From Aradus depressus (lineage: Eukaryota; Arthropoda; Insecta; Hemiptera; Aradidae): 64,000 nucleotides of DNA. How positions within the stretch are numbered: the first letter of the stretch is position 1; each line of letters starts with the position of its first letter. The position numbers were made by a program, and so were the translations under genes. The stretch lies in the NCBI GenBank assembly GCA_963662175.1, contig OY759218.1, positions 53,575,427 to 53,639,426 of the forward strand. Reading direction: 5' to 3'. The notes under the pieces are model-generated. The model worked only from the letters and a program-made list of their open reading frames with translations, was not told the origin of the DNA and made no database searches. Below, one piece after another: positions 32,194 through 42,181 of this stretch.

Positions 32194-33218
32194 CACTGGA
32201 AATCGCGTATAACGACCATGAAGGGAGAACGAAGATTAGGTCGTTACACGCGGTCGTCGTATTATCCGATACGGGAGAAAAAATTAAATCAAAAGTAGTA
32301 TATGTACATTCATTATAATGTTTTATTGGATTTTTTTATTTTTCATAGAAATTTATATATCGTATATAGGCATATCCTATTTTATATAATACATATACAT
32401 ATTAAGTAGAAAGTACATATTTTCTACGCTATGGACATGGCCTAACATAATCAAGTATAGATGTTTGTGACGCTGGCTAAAACGCTGAAGCCATCGTTTC
32501 GATATTTCGACTGAGGGATTTGATGAAGAACTACCCGGAATAATCTTTATAAGCTCTTGAGCTATAAGGTGGAGAAGAGGGCCTGATATAGGGATGTTAT
32601 GACTTCGCTGCATTTTGAAAAAGTGGTTTTTCGAGGTCACGGTGATTGGATTTTCGGTTTCTTTTTGACTTAAACGATTTGCCATCGCTGATAGTCGCTT
32701 CAATTTCATCTTTGTTTTTCCATATCGTAGATATTGACGAATGATTCACTCCGTATTCCTTGGCCAGTTGTGCATTTGTCTCCCCCCCACTCTCCATTAG
32801 CATACAAATTACGAATTTAAAACGTTTTTATTTAATAAATAACAACGGTCAGCCTGTGAGGTTCGTGTTTGAAAGTTAAAACAAAACTAATCCCAAGTCT
32901 CAAGTGTAAACAAAATTTTATTAGATTTTAACAAAGGGAAGAGGATTTATTTTCTTAGAACACTATGTTTCTATGTTTACTTTTCGACAGAAATTGAGTT
33001 TTTTTTCCCAAAGTCCGGAACAATAGTCGTAATAACCGATCTTTTTATGTCCTTGGTTCCAAAAAAACACGTCGTTATGACCGATCCGTCGTTGTAACCA
33101 ATGTCGTATCCAGTTCATTTTACCTACATAAAGATAGTATGAGGCATAGGGCAGACATTTTTAGTCGCTAAAGGCGGTTCGTCGTTATATCTGATGTCGT
33201 TATACGCGATTTCCACTT
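32194..33218 (-). mobile_element. pogo/Tigger-like transposon, N-terminal transposase part only
   Basis: Inverted ends TGGAAATCGCGTATAACGAC (left, from 32194) and the inverse CGTTATACGCGATTTCCA (right, to 33218) are flanked by TA on both sides (32192-32193, 33219-33220). On the minus strand the frame from about 32803 reads ETNAQLAKEYGVNHSSISTI, a CENP-B/psq-type helix-turn-helix. After a frameshift it reads QRSHNIPISGPLLHLIAQEL and WLQRFSQRHKHLYL, the second (CENPB) DNA-binding part. The DDE catalytic domain is missing, so this is an internally deleted, non-autonomous copy of about 1.03 kb. Confidence 0.85.
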
Positions 33219-33344
33219 TATTAGAATTGGTGTATAAAAACCGTGAAGGGCCCACGACAACTTTGCTCTTACATCCAATAGTCACTACATTCACATGGTT
33301 AAAGTTGTCATTAAATAATACATTTAAGTGCTATTAGGAATGGG

Positions 33345-33588
33345 CAAAATATAGGACTCCCTAAATTTTGCCCATCCTAAATTTTTATTCACCTAGGGCA
33401 GGTGTCTTAAACGAGTACCTGACATCGTACAGGCTCGGGACCATCGCTTAACGTCCCATCCAAAGGACGGTGTGCTTAAGTTTATTTTACCTCCAAGATA
33501 AAATAAACTAAGAGCCTCGGTCGGGTTTTGAACCCACGAACTTGAGCTCAGAAGGCAAGCACTCATACCACTGACCTACCGGCGCCCT
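33345..33588 (-). mobile_element. SINE-1 copy
   Basis: The head reads GAGGGCGCCGGTAGGTCAGT on the minus strand. B box, central block and TAGGTGAATAAAAATTTAGG follow; the 3' tail after TAGGACTCC is lost. Confidence 0.85.
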
Positions 33589-33749
33589 CAATTTCTGAAT
33601 GAATGAATCACAATAACATCAAAAGTGAATGTATTATTAACAAAAATAAATTGGAGATTTCTTTCGATAATATACTGGAGGAAAAAACTTCATTGCAGTT
33701 ATAAATATGTATATTAATAAATCCATTATTACATTGTCGATATAAATAC

Positions 33750-34440
33750 AAAATATGTGATACCATTACAGGATTTCAAACCTCTTTTGTACAGATCACT
33801 CTCACCCCTGTCATTCTGGCATTAGTGAAATATACACAGTAATTCTGAGAGTGACTTTCTTATACAGAAATGCCAGTATGACGGTGGGGAGGAGGAGGGA
33901 GAGTGTTCTCTACAAAAGTGGTTGGTATAAGAAAGTCCCACAATGATTTGTTCTTTTTTTTTATCCTTTTTAATGAAAAACTACCAATAATAAAACTCTA
34001 TTCTTAAAATCGTTGCTATGCGTTACGATTTAAACATTTCTTAAAATTATCTCCTGCAGACATTTGTTTTGCGTTCTTTAAGGGTGGAATAACTCTAATC
34101 TTATCGCTCCTATGTCAAATCTAAGGACTTTTTTTTTTTGTGGTAAGAACCATTTTTTCAATAGGACTAACCGTGTTCGCGTAAATCGAGCAAACGTCTA
34201 AAGAAATAGTTTTCAAAAAAACATTTTTCGGCGGTTTTTGGTATTTATCTCGCAAACCGGGTAAACCGCAAAAAATTGTATTCTAAATAAAATGTGCCTT
34301 TTAGTTGTCTCTAGTGTTCACATACATACTCATACTGATACTGATACACACGGTTTATTTACTTGACAGGAAATGTTTTTGATTCATTTTTGGAATCAGG
34401 GTGTCGGAAGAAATGAAATTCTGTGACAATTTTTTAAAAT
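33750..34440 (-). repeat. Rep-B copy (short form), minus orientation
   Basis: A shortened HP-MITE (33756-33950; ACAGATCACTCTCACCCCTG ... AAAGTGGTTGGTATAAGAAA) is followed by the Rep-B body: TTCAATAGGACTAACCG, CGGCGGTTTTTGGTATTTAT, AATGTGCCTTTTAG. It ends in a head CATTTTTGGAATCAGGGTGT shared with Rep-A. Its closest relative is the inverted copy at 58895-59600. Confidence 0.8.
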
Positions 34441-34449
34441 ATATATTAT

Positions 34450-34625
34450 AAACTTATATTTATTACATTAGCAGTTACTAGGGTTTTTGAGTCCAGTCCC
34501 TCCTTCATCCCCCCTTCCCTTTGGCAGCTTCCGTGGAAAAATAATAGGTGTCGTCCCTATGGATTTTTGTGAATAAGGAAATTTTGTGTCGTTAAATTCA
34601 TTACAACAGCAATTGTTAGAATGCC
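34450..34625 (-). repeat. Rep-A fragment
   Basis: GCAGTTACTAGGGTTTTTGA, CCCCCCTTCCCTTTGGCAG, AATAATAGGTGTCGTCCCTA in minus orientation. Confidence 0.7.
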
Positions 34626-34669
34626 GTAACTTGTTGTAAAACATGAAATTGTTATCATAATTATATTTA

Positions 34670-35008
34670 GGTTTAGGTTTTATGACTCATGCCCGGGCTT
34701 TAACTACGAGGTCATATCGTCTACTACCAGAGCGCTCTTTCGTCACTCTGGTGGACATGAGCTCGACTCTATGGGAGTCCTAAATTTTGCCTTCCCTAAA
34801 TTTTTATTTACCCAGGGTAGGGGTCTTTAACGATTACCTGACATCGTACAGGTTCGGGACCATCGCTTAACGTCCCATCCGAAGGACGGCGTGCTTAAGT
34901 TTATTTTACCTCCCAGATAAAATAAACTAAGGGCCTCGGTCGGGTTTCGAACCCACGATCTTGAGCTCAGAAGGCAAGCACGCATACCACTGACCTACCG
35001 GCGCCCTC
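34670..35008 (-). mobile_element. SINE-1, full-length copy
   Basis: Contains every block of the family on the minus strand: GAGGGCGCCGGTAGGTCAGT, GATCGTGGGTTCGAAACCCG, CCGTCCTTCGGATGGGACG, GGGAGTCC, AGAGCGCTCTGGTAGTAG, CCCGGGCATGAGTCAT. A 9-bp A+T-rich duplication TTATATTTA flanks it (34661-34669 and 35009-35017). Confidence 0.92.
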
Positions 35009-35397
35009 TTATATTTATTTTATTATAATTATATTTGTTCAGTGGAGAAAAAATAACAACGAAAATTGAAAAATTTCCCGCATACCACTAGAGATACGCA
35101 TTTCACAGTCTGGGAACCGCTGTAGTATTTTGTTTATACGGTTTCAGTTTAGTTGTTTGAAGCTAGAGTTTCGACATTTTTTTAGGGGGTTCCCAAATGG
35201 AGATCTACAAAATCGAGTACACGTGCCGCGAACCCGACCTACATCTCCTGTTTACGTAAACGACCGAATTAACTCTCCGCGTGAAAAATCGCTGGCTTTC
35301 TCTATGAGAAAGTTCGGCCCTTCAGATCCAAGGATAACCATATTTCATCACTAAGGGAAATTTTCACATCCGCATGGATGTCCAAATTACACAAGAT

Positions 35398-35597
35398 AGG
35401 TCTTTCTTACTTCTCCAGTTATACCAAGTATAGGGTAGTTATGTAATCAGTCAGAAATTTGATGGTTTTCACCGGAATTTCATGTTCCTCTGATTCCAAA
35501 TATGAAAAAAAAATGTGTGTCTATATGTGTGTCTGTGAACTCTCGATAGAAAGAACGTATCGATGCGAAGTTTTATATTCGTACTCAGAACCCTCTA
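35398..35597 (+). repeat. Rep-A head
   Basis: CAGTTATACCAAGTATAGGG, AGTTATGTAATCAGTCAGAA, CGGAATTTCATGTTCCTCTG, a short TGTGTCTGTGAAC block and GTATCGATGCGAAGTTTTAT. It is cut after the first unit. Confidence 0.75.
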
Positions 35598-36099
35598 AGG
35601 CTTAGTACACACCTAGCAACAAAATCGCGGAACATTGTATAGAGACAGTGGCGATACAATGTGCTGAGACTGTATTTAGACATTGTCGCGGGTCCATAGC
35701 TACGGAGCCAGTCTCGCAACAGACGTTAACCCGCTCAAATTGCCCTATATGCGTTTCCTGTTTGTCTCAATAATTTAATGTTATTGAAGCGGTTAATAAA
35801 AAAGAAATCTAAACGTTATTGGCGGAGAAATGTATTTTCGGGAGGCATTTTCATTGCTCCTAATCTGCTCAAAAAATTAATATTCGTGGAAAAAAAAAAA
35901 AGGTAAAATTGTTAAAACAATTAAATAAAATTTACTTCATTGGCTCTGTTTTCTCTACTTCCTCTTGTCTCCAATCTTTGTAGCAAAAACAATAAGGCTT
36001 GGTACCAAAACCAAGCGCACTTTTTGGGCGATGAACCACGTTTCTTTGAAGCAGACAGTTTTTTGTTCCCGCCTAAACTGCGACTTTAAATTGTGCATT
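35598..36099. other. Unassigned stretch, possible transposon end
   Basis: GGCTTAGTACACACCTAGCA at the junction with Rep-A resembles PIF/Harbinger-type ends, and AAATCTAAACGTTATTGGCG could encode the basic KSKRYWRR. No second end or transposase was found, so the assignment is tentative. Confidence 0.25.
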
Positions 36100-36146
36100 T
36101 TTTTTTCGTCATACACAACGCAGTACTCAAACCTATGTGGACTTAC

Positions 36147-36178
<32 letters not shown>

Positions 36179-36843
36179 GGCCTCATGTACGATGCATATT
36201 AGCCATGACTCTTATAATGATGATTTACCTAATTATTTACGACATCCATGGCCCCGGGAGGAAGTTTTATCTACGAAATAAAACTCACTCCCGGACGGGA
36301 TTCGAACCCGCAAACCAAGGTGAGACCCTACGCTCTAGCCCGCACGGCCACCATGGTCCCCACTTACGGACTTAAACTCTGGGGTTCTGCCAAGGCTTCT
36401 AATCTCCAGCGCATCCAATCCTTTCAATCCAAAATCCTTCGTAAAATAACCAATGCTCCTTATTACGTCTCCATTAAAACTCTTCACACTGACCTTAACG
36501 TACCTTTTATCAACGAAGTCGCTAAATCCAAGTATAAAAAATTGTTTTCCCTTCTTAGTTCCCACATTAATTCTCTAGTCCGTGCCCTCCATTCTGCCAT
36601 ACTTCTCCAACGACGGCTTAAGCGTCAATGGCCTAGAGACCTTCTTAGCAGCAGCAGTTGCAGTGACAGTGCTTAGTTACAAATGAGAGGAAATCAGTGA
36701 CTAAGGGGGAGTGTCACCACTGGGTGATTTCTCCCCTCTTGACATTTTGACATTGCCATTATCTCTCTATTAGCATATTTGCTTGTATTTATTTTTATAC
36801 AGTTGTAAATATCTGTTTGTAAATAAAAAAAAAAAAAAAAAAA
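36100..36843 (+). pseudogene. jockey-type LINE, C-terminal end and 3' tail, split by SINE-2
   Basis: The frame reads VLKPMWTYG, is cut by SINE-2 (36153-36361), then resumes exactly as TYGLKLWGSA because the duplicated target encodes TYG. It continues QSFQSKILRKITNAPYYVSI, SRVRALHS-type residues and RRLKRQWPRDL, the canonical jockey end, stopping at 36674. The 3' tail has CTTGACATTTTGACATTGCC, TCTGTTTGTAAATAAA and a long A tail to 36843. Its tail matches bases 1-140. It is 5' truncated; without the SINE the visible frame would be open. Confidence 0.85.
36153..36361 (-). mobile_element. SINE-2 (tRNA-derived) with poly(A), inside the jockey frame
   Basis: On the minus strand the head has TGGCCGTGCGGGCTAGAGCG (A box) and GGGTTCGAATCCCGTCCGGG (B box). 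A body of about 110 bases follows, then a poly(A) of about 27. Perfect 12-bp target-site duplications ACTTACGGACTT lie at 36141-36152 and 36362-36373. The perfect duplication and intact promoter boxes indicate a recent insertion. Confidence 0.93.
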
Positions 36844-37117
36844 ATATGAGAAGGTGTTGGTTGAGGGAGGGGTAAGGCGCCACTATTATGTACACCCATA
36901 TCTTGGCTTCTAATGGGAATGGACCAAGACCAATGTTTTATAGCTCAAAAACCCACTATATAAACTGATTCTGATCAACATTACATATTCAAGCGTACAG
37001 CACGAAATTACGATCTTTTTTAAAAACGCCCCCCATTCCCCCCGAGTTATAGTGAAAATATGGTGGTAGCTTCCGTAGGTCTTACCGGGTACGCGCATGT
37101 GTCTACTGTCGATACCA
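36844..37117. other. Stretch without a supported gene
   Basis: Unique DNA; the minus-strand frame at 36910-37098 shows no motif. Confidence 0.5.
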
Positions 37118-37658
37118 CCCTATTTGCGTAAACCCACTATGCGTATACACAGACGAATAATGGACCAGAAGGTCTCAACCATAAAATAAACAATTTTCTT
37201 GGTTACACCAATCCAAGGTTTAAAAATGTCTTGAAATGTTTGGAGCAAGAAGCAGTAAAGGCCGATGCAAAAATGTTGCGTTTAGATCTGCATTTAGAAG
37301 GGGTGAAAAAAGAAAGGTATAATGGACATTAAAAATTTGTTGAAAAAAATTGTCTTATAGGTATAGTTAATTTGGATTAGAACAAAAAAAAAATCACTAA
37401 TGTTTAAAAAAATAGTCAAAAAAATAGAAATTAACTGTATAAAAAAATTATAGCCAAAAAAATAACAGAAATTAAATGTATATAACAAATTATATTTTTC
37501 AAATTAGTAATGTAAAAAAATATCAATGTATAAAAAAATTGTAATTTTTAAACCACTAATAAATATTTCTGATCCTCTTGAATTCAAATGATAATAAGAG
37601 TGGTCGCATAGTGGGTATATTTCGTAGGTGTACGCATTCTGGGTATACGCAAATAGGG
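37118..37658. mobile_element. Short inverted-repeat element (MITE-like)
   Basis: CCCTATTTGCGTAAACCCAC (on to 37150) faces its imperfect inverse GGGTATACGCAAATAGGG (37628-37658). The interior is A-rich with no reading frame. No target-site duplication could be fixed because the flanks differ. Bases 37659-38097 hold nothing recognised. Confidence 0.5.
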
Positions 37659-38097
37659 AGATTCGAGTGCACACGAAATAACAAAAAAAATGTATAATCA
37701 AAATAAAATTATTATCTCATAATTTTTGTACCGAGGGAATTCATGTATGTATTTTTTTTTTTTTAAATAAATACAAAATGTCAACAAAAAAGAGGGAAGC
37801 TTTGTGGTCGAAAAGCTCCGCGTAACTATGGACTTGGTAAAAAAATCGATTTGTTTGGATGAGTGGTTTCAGCCCCTTGCGGTACCACCCTGCTCCCAAA
37901 AACAACTATGTCTTTGTCTGGACGCCACACACGAGTATAAGCGGAGTTTTGAGAGGAGAGGGGGATGGAAGGGGGGGTGAGCGAATTTGCCCCTTCAAAA
38001 AGTAAAAATCTATCTAATTTGCATCAAAAACCCTTAAAAAAAAAAGAAAATCGTCGGTGAATCAACGTTAATACACTTACCATCTGGAATGTTATTT

Positions 38098-38825
38098 ACT
38101 TGGCCAGCTATACTGAGTACCGGGCATGTTATGTAATCTGTCAAAAATTCAATGAGGAGCTTTCAACGGAATTTCATGTTTTCTGACCTCCAGATTCCAA
38201 ATATGAAAAAAACAAAATGTCTGTGTGTCTGTCAACACAATAACTGCCAAAAGTATCAATGTATAATCACGAAATGTTATTTGTGACTCCACAACCCTCT
38301 AACGACAACACCTATTGATTTTCAGGCAAATGGACCAAAGGGAAAGGGCGATTAGAAAGGAAGCTAAACACAAACTCTGATAACTGCAGTTGTAATGAAT
38401 GTATCGACACTAAATTTCATATGTGAATTCAAAACCCATAAAGACAACACTTATTAATTTTCAGCTGAATCGACAGTAGAGAAGGCGGGATCAAAGGGAG
38501 CTCAAATCAAAAACCCCAATAACCACCGATATGAATGTATCGACATGAATTTTCATATTTGAAGTCAAAACCCAATGAGGACATAACCTGTCAACTTTCA
38601 ATGATATCAGCAGAAGGGGGTGGGGGGTTTTAGGGGAGGGGGCTCAATTCAAAAACCCTAATAACTGCCGATGTAATGAATGTATCGACACAAAATTTAG
38701 TATGAGGATTTAGGAGCCCCTATGTAAGCCAACTATTGAATCTTTGGGCAAAACGGTAGATTGCATTGGAGGGAGAACGTATTCGATTAATTTTTGCGGG
38801 GAAAGAACATAGCCGGTGATTCATT
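38098..38825 (+). repeat. Rep-A, reference copy
   Basis: Best uninterrupted copy. Head GCTATACTGAGTACCGGGCA, GTTATGTAATCTGTCAAAAA and CAACGGAATTTCATGTTTTC, then AAAAATGTCTGTGTGTCTGT. Three to four internal units follow at spacings of about 145, 136 and 145 bp, each with GTATCGACA, an ATTTCATATGTGAA-type block, a CACCTATTGATTTTCAG-type block and a purine run such as GAAGGCGGGATCAAAGGGAG. The distal end has GGAGGGAGAACG and ATAGCCGGTGATTCA. Units are not multiples of three, so the recurring open frames are not one protein. Confidence 0.85.
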
Positions 38826-38968
38826 TGTTGGTTATTTACGCATCCATGGCTCCGAATTGAGGTCTTACTATCTATGAAATAAAACTCTCTCGCGAATGGG
38901 ATTCAATCTTGGTGGGACCATGCGACCAAAGCCCGACGCTGTAGCCAGCACGGCCACCACGGCTCCAA
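38826..38968 (-). mobile_element. SINE-2 copy, decayed, no poly(A)
   Basis: On the minus strand GGTGGCCGTGCTGGCTACAG, a damaged B box (AGATTGAATCCCATTC), GAGTTTTATTTCATAGATA and CCATGGATGCGTAAATAA match the SINE-2 at 36153-36361. Confidence 0.75.
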
Positions 38969-39059
38969 TATTATTTTTAATTTACAATGCGTAACTCATA
39001 AAAATGTAACAGACTCCTTAATAGGAATTAATAATCTCCTATAGCTTTACAACACTTTA

Positions 39060-39640
39060 TCGTAACTATATTATTTTTTAGCAAATAGACAAGACGCAGG
39101 AAACCGCCAGGGCGCGACGGTTTGGGGAAATGGCCCATACTCTGAAAGCAAAATGGGCCCGCTCGTACCTGCTCACTCTGTCAGGGTTAACAACAAGCAA
39201 CCCTGGCAGTCGGCGTGCGACCCGGAAGTCTGAATCTCTGCAGGAGCATTTACACCTTCTAGAGGGATGGCTGCGTCAGTGGAACGTAAAAATGAGATAA
39301 AATCCCTTCACGCTACATACACCTTGAGACGTGGTGACTGCCCAACTGTATGGCTCTTTCTAAACACGACAAAGACATAAGATACTTAGGACTGTACCTT
39401 GACAGACGACTGACTTGGAACAAACACGTTATGCAGACTCGCCAGAAAATGAAACGACGGTTTCGACTGCTCAAAAGACTCGAACTGAATGTCTACAAGA
39501 CCGTCATCAGATTTAACTGGACATTCAGCTCTGAGGTTTCGCTAAGCTCTCTCACACCAAAAGAATTCAAGCCATTCAAAATAAAATTCTTCCAAATCAT
39601 ACTAGAGCATCAAACACATAATAGATAAATCATACACATA
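39060..39640 (+). pseudogene. jockey-type LINE, palm/thumb fragment
   Basis: In shifting frames: LQEHLHLLEGWLRQWNVK, TYTLRRGDCP, then IRYLGLYLDRRLTWNKHV and FRLLKRL, the usual jockey order. It decays after LNVYKTVIRFNWTFSSEV. Bases 39640-40183 may be its 3' part: the frame at 39833-40054 has TPRSRHTILTRNLTILIDKF and the strand ends in a short A-run, but I could not assign it. Confidence 0.7.
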
Positions 39641-40183
39641 ATAGAGCAGTCCACACGTCTGACCAGGTTCCAGAATTTGACCACAACGCATCTCCTCATC
39701 GGTATTTTACCTTTGAGGAGCGGAAGTGTTTACCTTGGTCAAGATCAAATATCCTGTTTACGGGTCAACACTCTTGATGTCACAATCGCGGTTCCTTGGC
39801 CGAGCCAATCTCAATAAACGGGGAACAAAGATTTGTTTTTCCTGAACTCTTTCGAGTTTTCTGGCAAAGTCCCCTTCACCGCCTTCTCACATAACATTAC
39901 ACCGCGATCTCGACATACCATTCTTACACGAAACCTCACAATATTAATAGACAAATTTGCACAAAAACTTCACACTTCACCCGAACACACAAATGGAAAC
40001 AATGTCGGTCCGGTCCTTGACGTGCAACCCACCTTGACTACTGAATCGTCGTAACCCGCGTGACTTGCCTGAGAAGGACCCCTGAGGAGGCCGCTTCATC
40101 AAGTGACCCAAGTGTTTTTGATATATTGATTGCTCTTGTGTTCCTATTTTCTTATTGTGTTCTCATAGTTGAAAATTGTCAAT

Positions 40184-40386
40184 TAAATTGTGAAGAAAAA
40201 AAAGGTTAGCTCCGGTTGTATAAATTGTGCCTTATATAATTATATAACTATAACAAACCTATATACATATTATACATATAGGTATATGGTTTGTATATAA
40301 TATATATAAGGTTTGTTATAGTTATATAATATATAAGGGACCATTTATACAACCGGAACTAACCTTCTTTTTTTCACAATTTAATA
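40184..40386. repeat. Long inverted repeat, about 80-bp arms
   Basis: ATTAAATTGTGAAGAAAAAA ... GGTTAGCTCCGGTTGTATAA ... ACTATAACAAACC on the left and the inverse GGTTTGTTATAGTTATATAA ... TTATACAACCGGAACTAACC ... CACAATTTAAT on the right. Few mismatches; about 45 A+T-rich bases form the loop. Confidence 0.85.
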
Positions 40387-40390
40387 TATA

Positions 40391-40434
<44 letters not shown>
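40387..40434. repeat. (TA)n microsatellite
   Basis: TA run beside the inverted repeat. Confidence 0.85.
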
Positions 40435-40437
<3 letters not shown>

Positions 40438-40482
40438 TTAAAAATAAGTGGATTTAGAGGGCCTAAATATTTATAAATGCAA

Positions 40483-40920
40483 ATTAGTGAATCGCCAGCA
40501 ATGTTCTTCCCCAACTCGAATTATTTGTAATAAACTAAGATTCGACTCTTTCTCCTCCTCTCAAAGACTTGGATTAAAATCATTAGGTAAGTAAGTAAGA
40601 CTACTGATAGACTTTTGAATTCACATATAAAATTTCTCATCAAAATATTACGTGTCTGTTTCCGGAGTTTGAAGTTAAATCCTTCCTTTTCTTTGGCCAA
40701 TTTGACTGAAAATCATTACGTGTAGTCCTTACGGCCGTCTACATCCACTAAACTTAATTTTGAGATATTCATTCTCTCGGGAGTTATCGTATTCACAAAC
40801 ACAAAACGGCAGATGATTTTTTTTTTAAATATATTTCATTTTTTGATAGAGGGGATGGAAAACACGATACTCCGGAGAAAACTGAACCCACGGAATTGTT
40901 GACCAATTACATACCTTCAT
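40483..40920 (-). repeat. Rep-A copy
   Basis: Starts GTGAATCGCCAGCAATGTTC and has GACTGAAAATCATTACGTGT and ATATTCATTCTCTCGGGAGT, ending in the head block GAAAACACGATACTCCGGAG in minus orientation. Confidence 0.7.
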
Positions 40921-41419
40921 CTATTCCACTTACAGCTGGGGAAGTGGAAACAATGACAGGAAACGTTTTGTTCATGAAATCTATGTGGCTTTTAGAGGTA
41001 GTTTGCATAACGTGCCGATAGTACTGTATCAATCTACAGAAAATAGCGTTATCTAGTCCTAGGCCAGCCATTCCCAAACTCTTTATTTGGCGTACCACCG
41101 TTTTATGATTTTTTAAAATCAATATTATATAATACCTTGTAGTTTTTAATCCATTCATGAACGCTTCCAGCTTCTCCACAAATAGATTTATATTTGACAT
41201 TATTTCTACAACCATCCGTCTGATGCTTTGAATTCTTTCAAGTCTAATCGGTGTGCGACTCCATGCGCATTTTCTTGAATCAGTGGTCCTTTGATAGGGA
41301 AGTTGTTGAAACATGTAACATGTTTTTATTTTCACTCAACAATTTTAAATACGCGGCCCTTCAAGGTTTTGGAAACTTGATGAGATACGTCAACACCCTC
41401 AGTCTTATACATATTTGTT
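40921..41419. other. Unassigned stretch
   Basis: A 142-codon minus-strand frame (40907-41335) has no family motif; CCATTCCCAAACTCTTTATT followed by TGGCGTACCACCG resembles ends of hAT-type repeats. No supported gene. Confidence 0.35.
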
Positions 41420-41905
41420 GTTTTATCCAGAATCCCATTAGGACGACACCAATGATTTTTGAAATCGGCCAAAGGGAAGGGGGGATTAGGTGGGAGGCTT
41501 AACTCAAAAACTCTAATACCTGCCGTTGCAACAAATGTAACAACACAAAATTTTATAAATACATAAATTCAAACACTCATAAAGACGAAACGTATTAATT
41601 TTCAGCGGAATCAGCCAAAGGAAGGAAGGGATAAGAGGGGGCTCAACTCAAAAACCCTAATAACTACCGAAGAAATGAATGTATCGGCACAAAGACCCCA
41701 GTAACAACTACCGATGAAATGAATGTATCGACACAAAAACCCCAATAACTACCGATGAAATTAATGTATCGACACAAAATCTATGAGGATTCAGTTGTCC
41801 CTATTGATAACTAGCCCAAACGGTTGATTGTTTTTGGAGGGAGAGCGAAAACATAATTAATTGGTGCTGGGGAAGTACATTGTCAGTGATCATTGACGAC
41901 TTTGC
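41420..41905 (+). repeat. Rep-A copy
   Basis: CAGAATCCCATTAGGACGAC, then AAAGGGAAGGGGGGATTAGG. It then has two extra short repeats of AATAACTACCGATGAAATGA with GTATCGACACAAA (41680-41780), and the end ACATTGTCAGTGATCATTGA. Confidence 0.8.
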
Positions 41906-42181
41906 TTTTTTGTTTTTTGTTTCGACATTCCTCGTACGTTTCACTATATTAAAGTTTAATCTGGGCTAAATTTTATTCTTTCGGATCTTTACTGCACAGG
42001 AGGATGTTTTTTTTTGTTTTTGTTTTTTTTGTATAAATACAAATTTGTATTATTGTAGAATAGTAGAGACAACCCCTCAATTTGACCATGAGTATTGTCT
42101 GTCAATATTATTATTATTAATGTATGTCTGTAAAAAGAAAAACAAATAAAGCCGTTTATTATTATTATATTACTACTAATC
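41906..42181. other. Stretch without a gene, left flank of the R1-clade LINE
   Basis: A+T-rich; contains T-runs, AAACAAATAAAGCCG and (ATT)n. Its last bases TTACTACTAATC are the target-site duplication of the LINE. Confidence 0.7.

Noticed and set aside
35598..35910. PIF/Harbinger element beginning GGCTTAGTACACACC
   Set aside because: Only one end seen, no inverse end or transposase frame; kept as an unassigned stretch.
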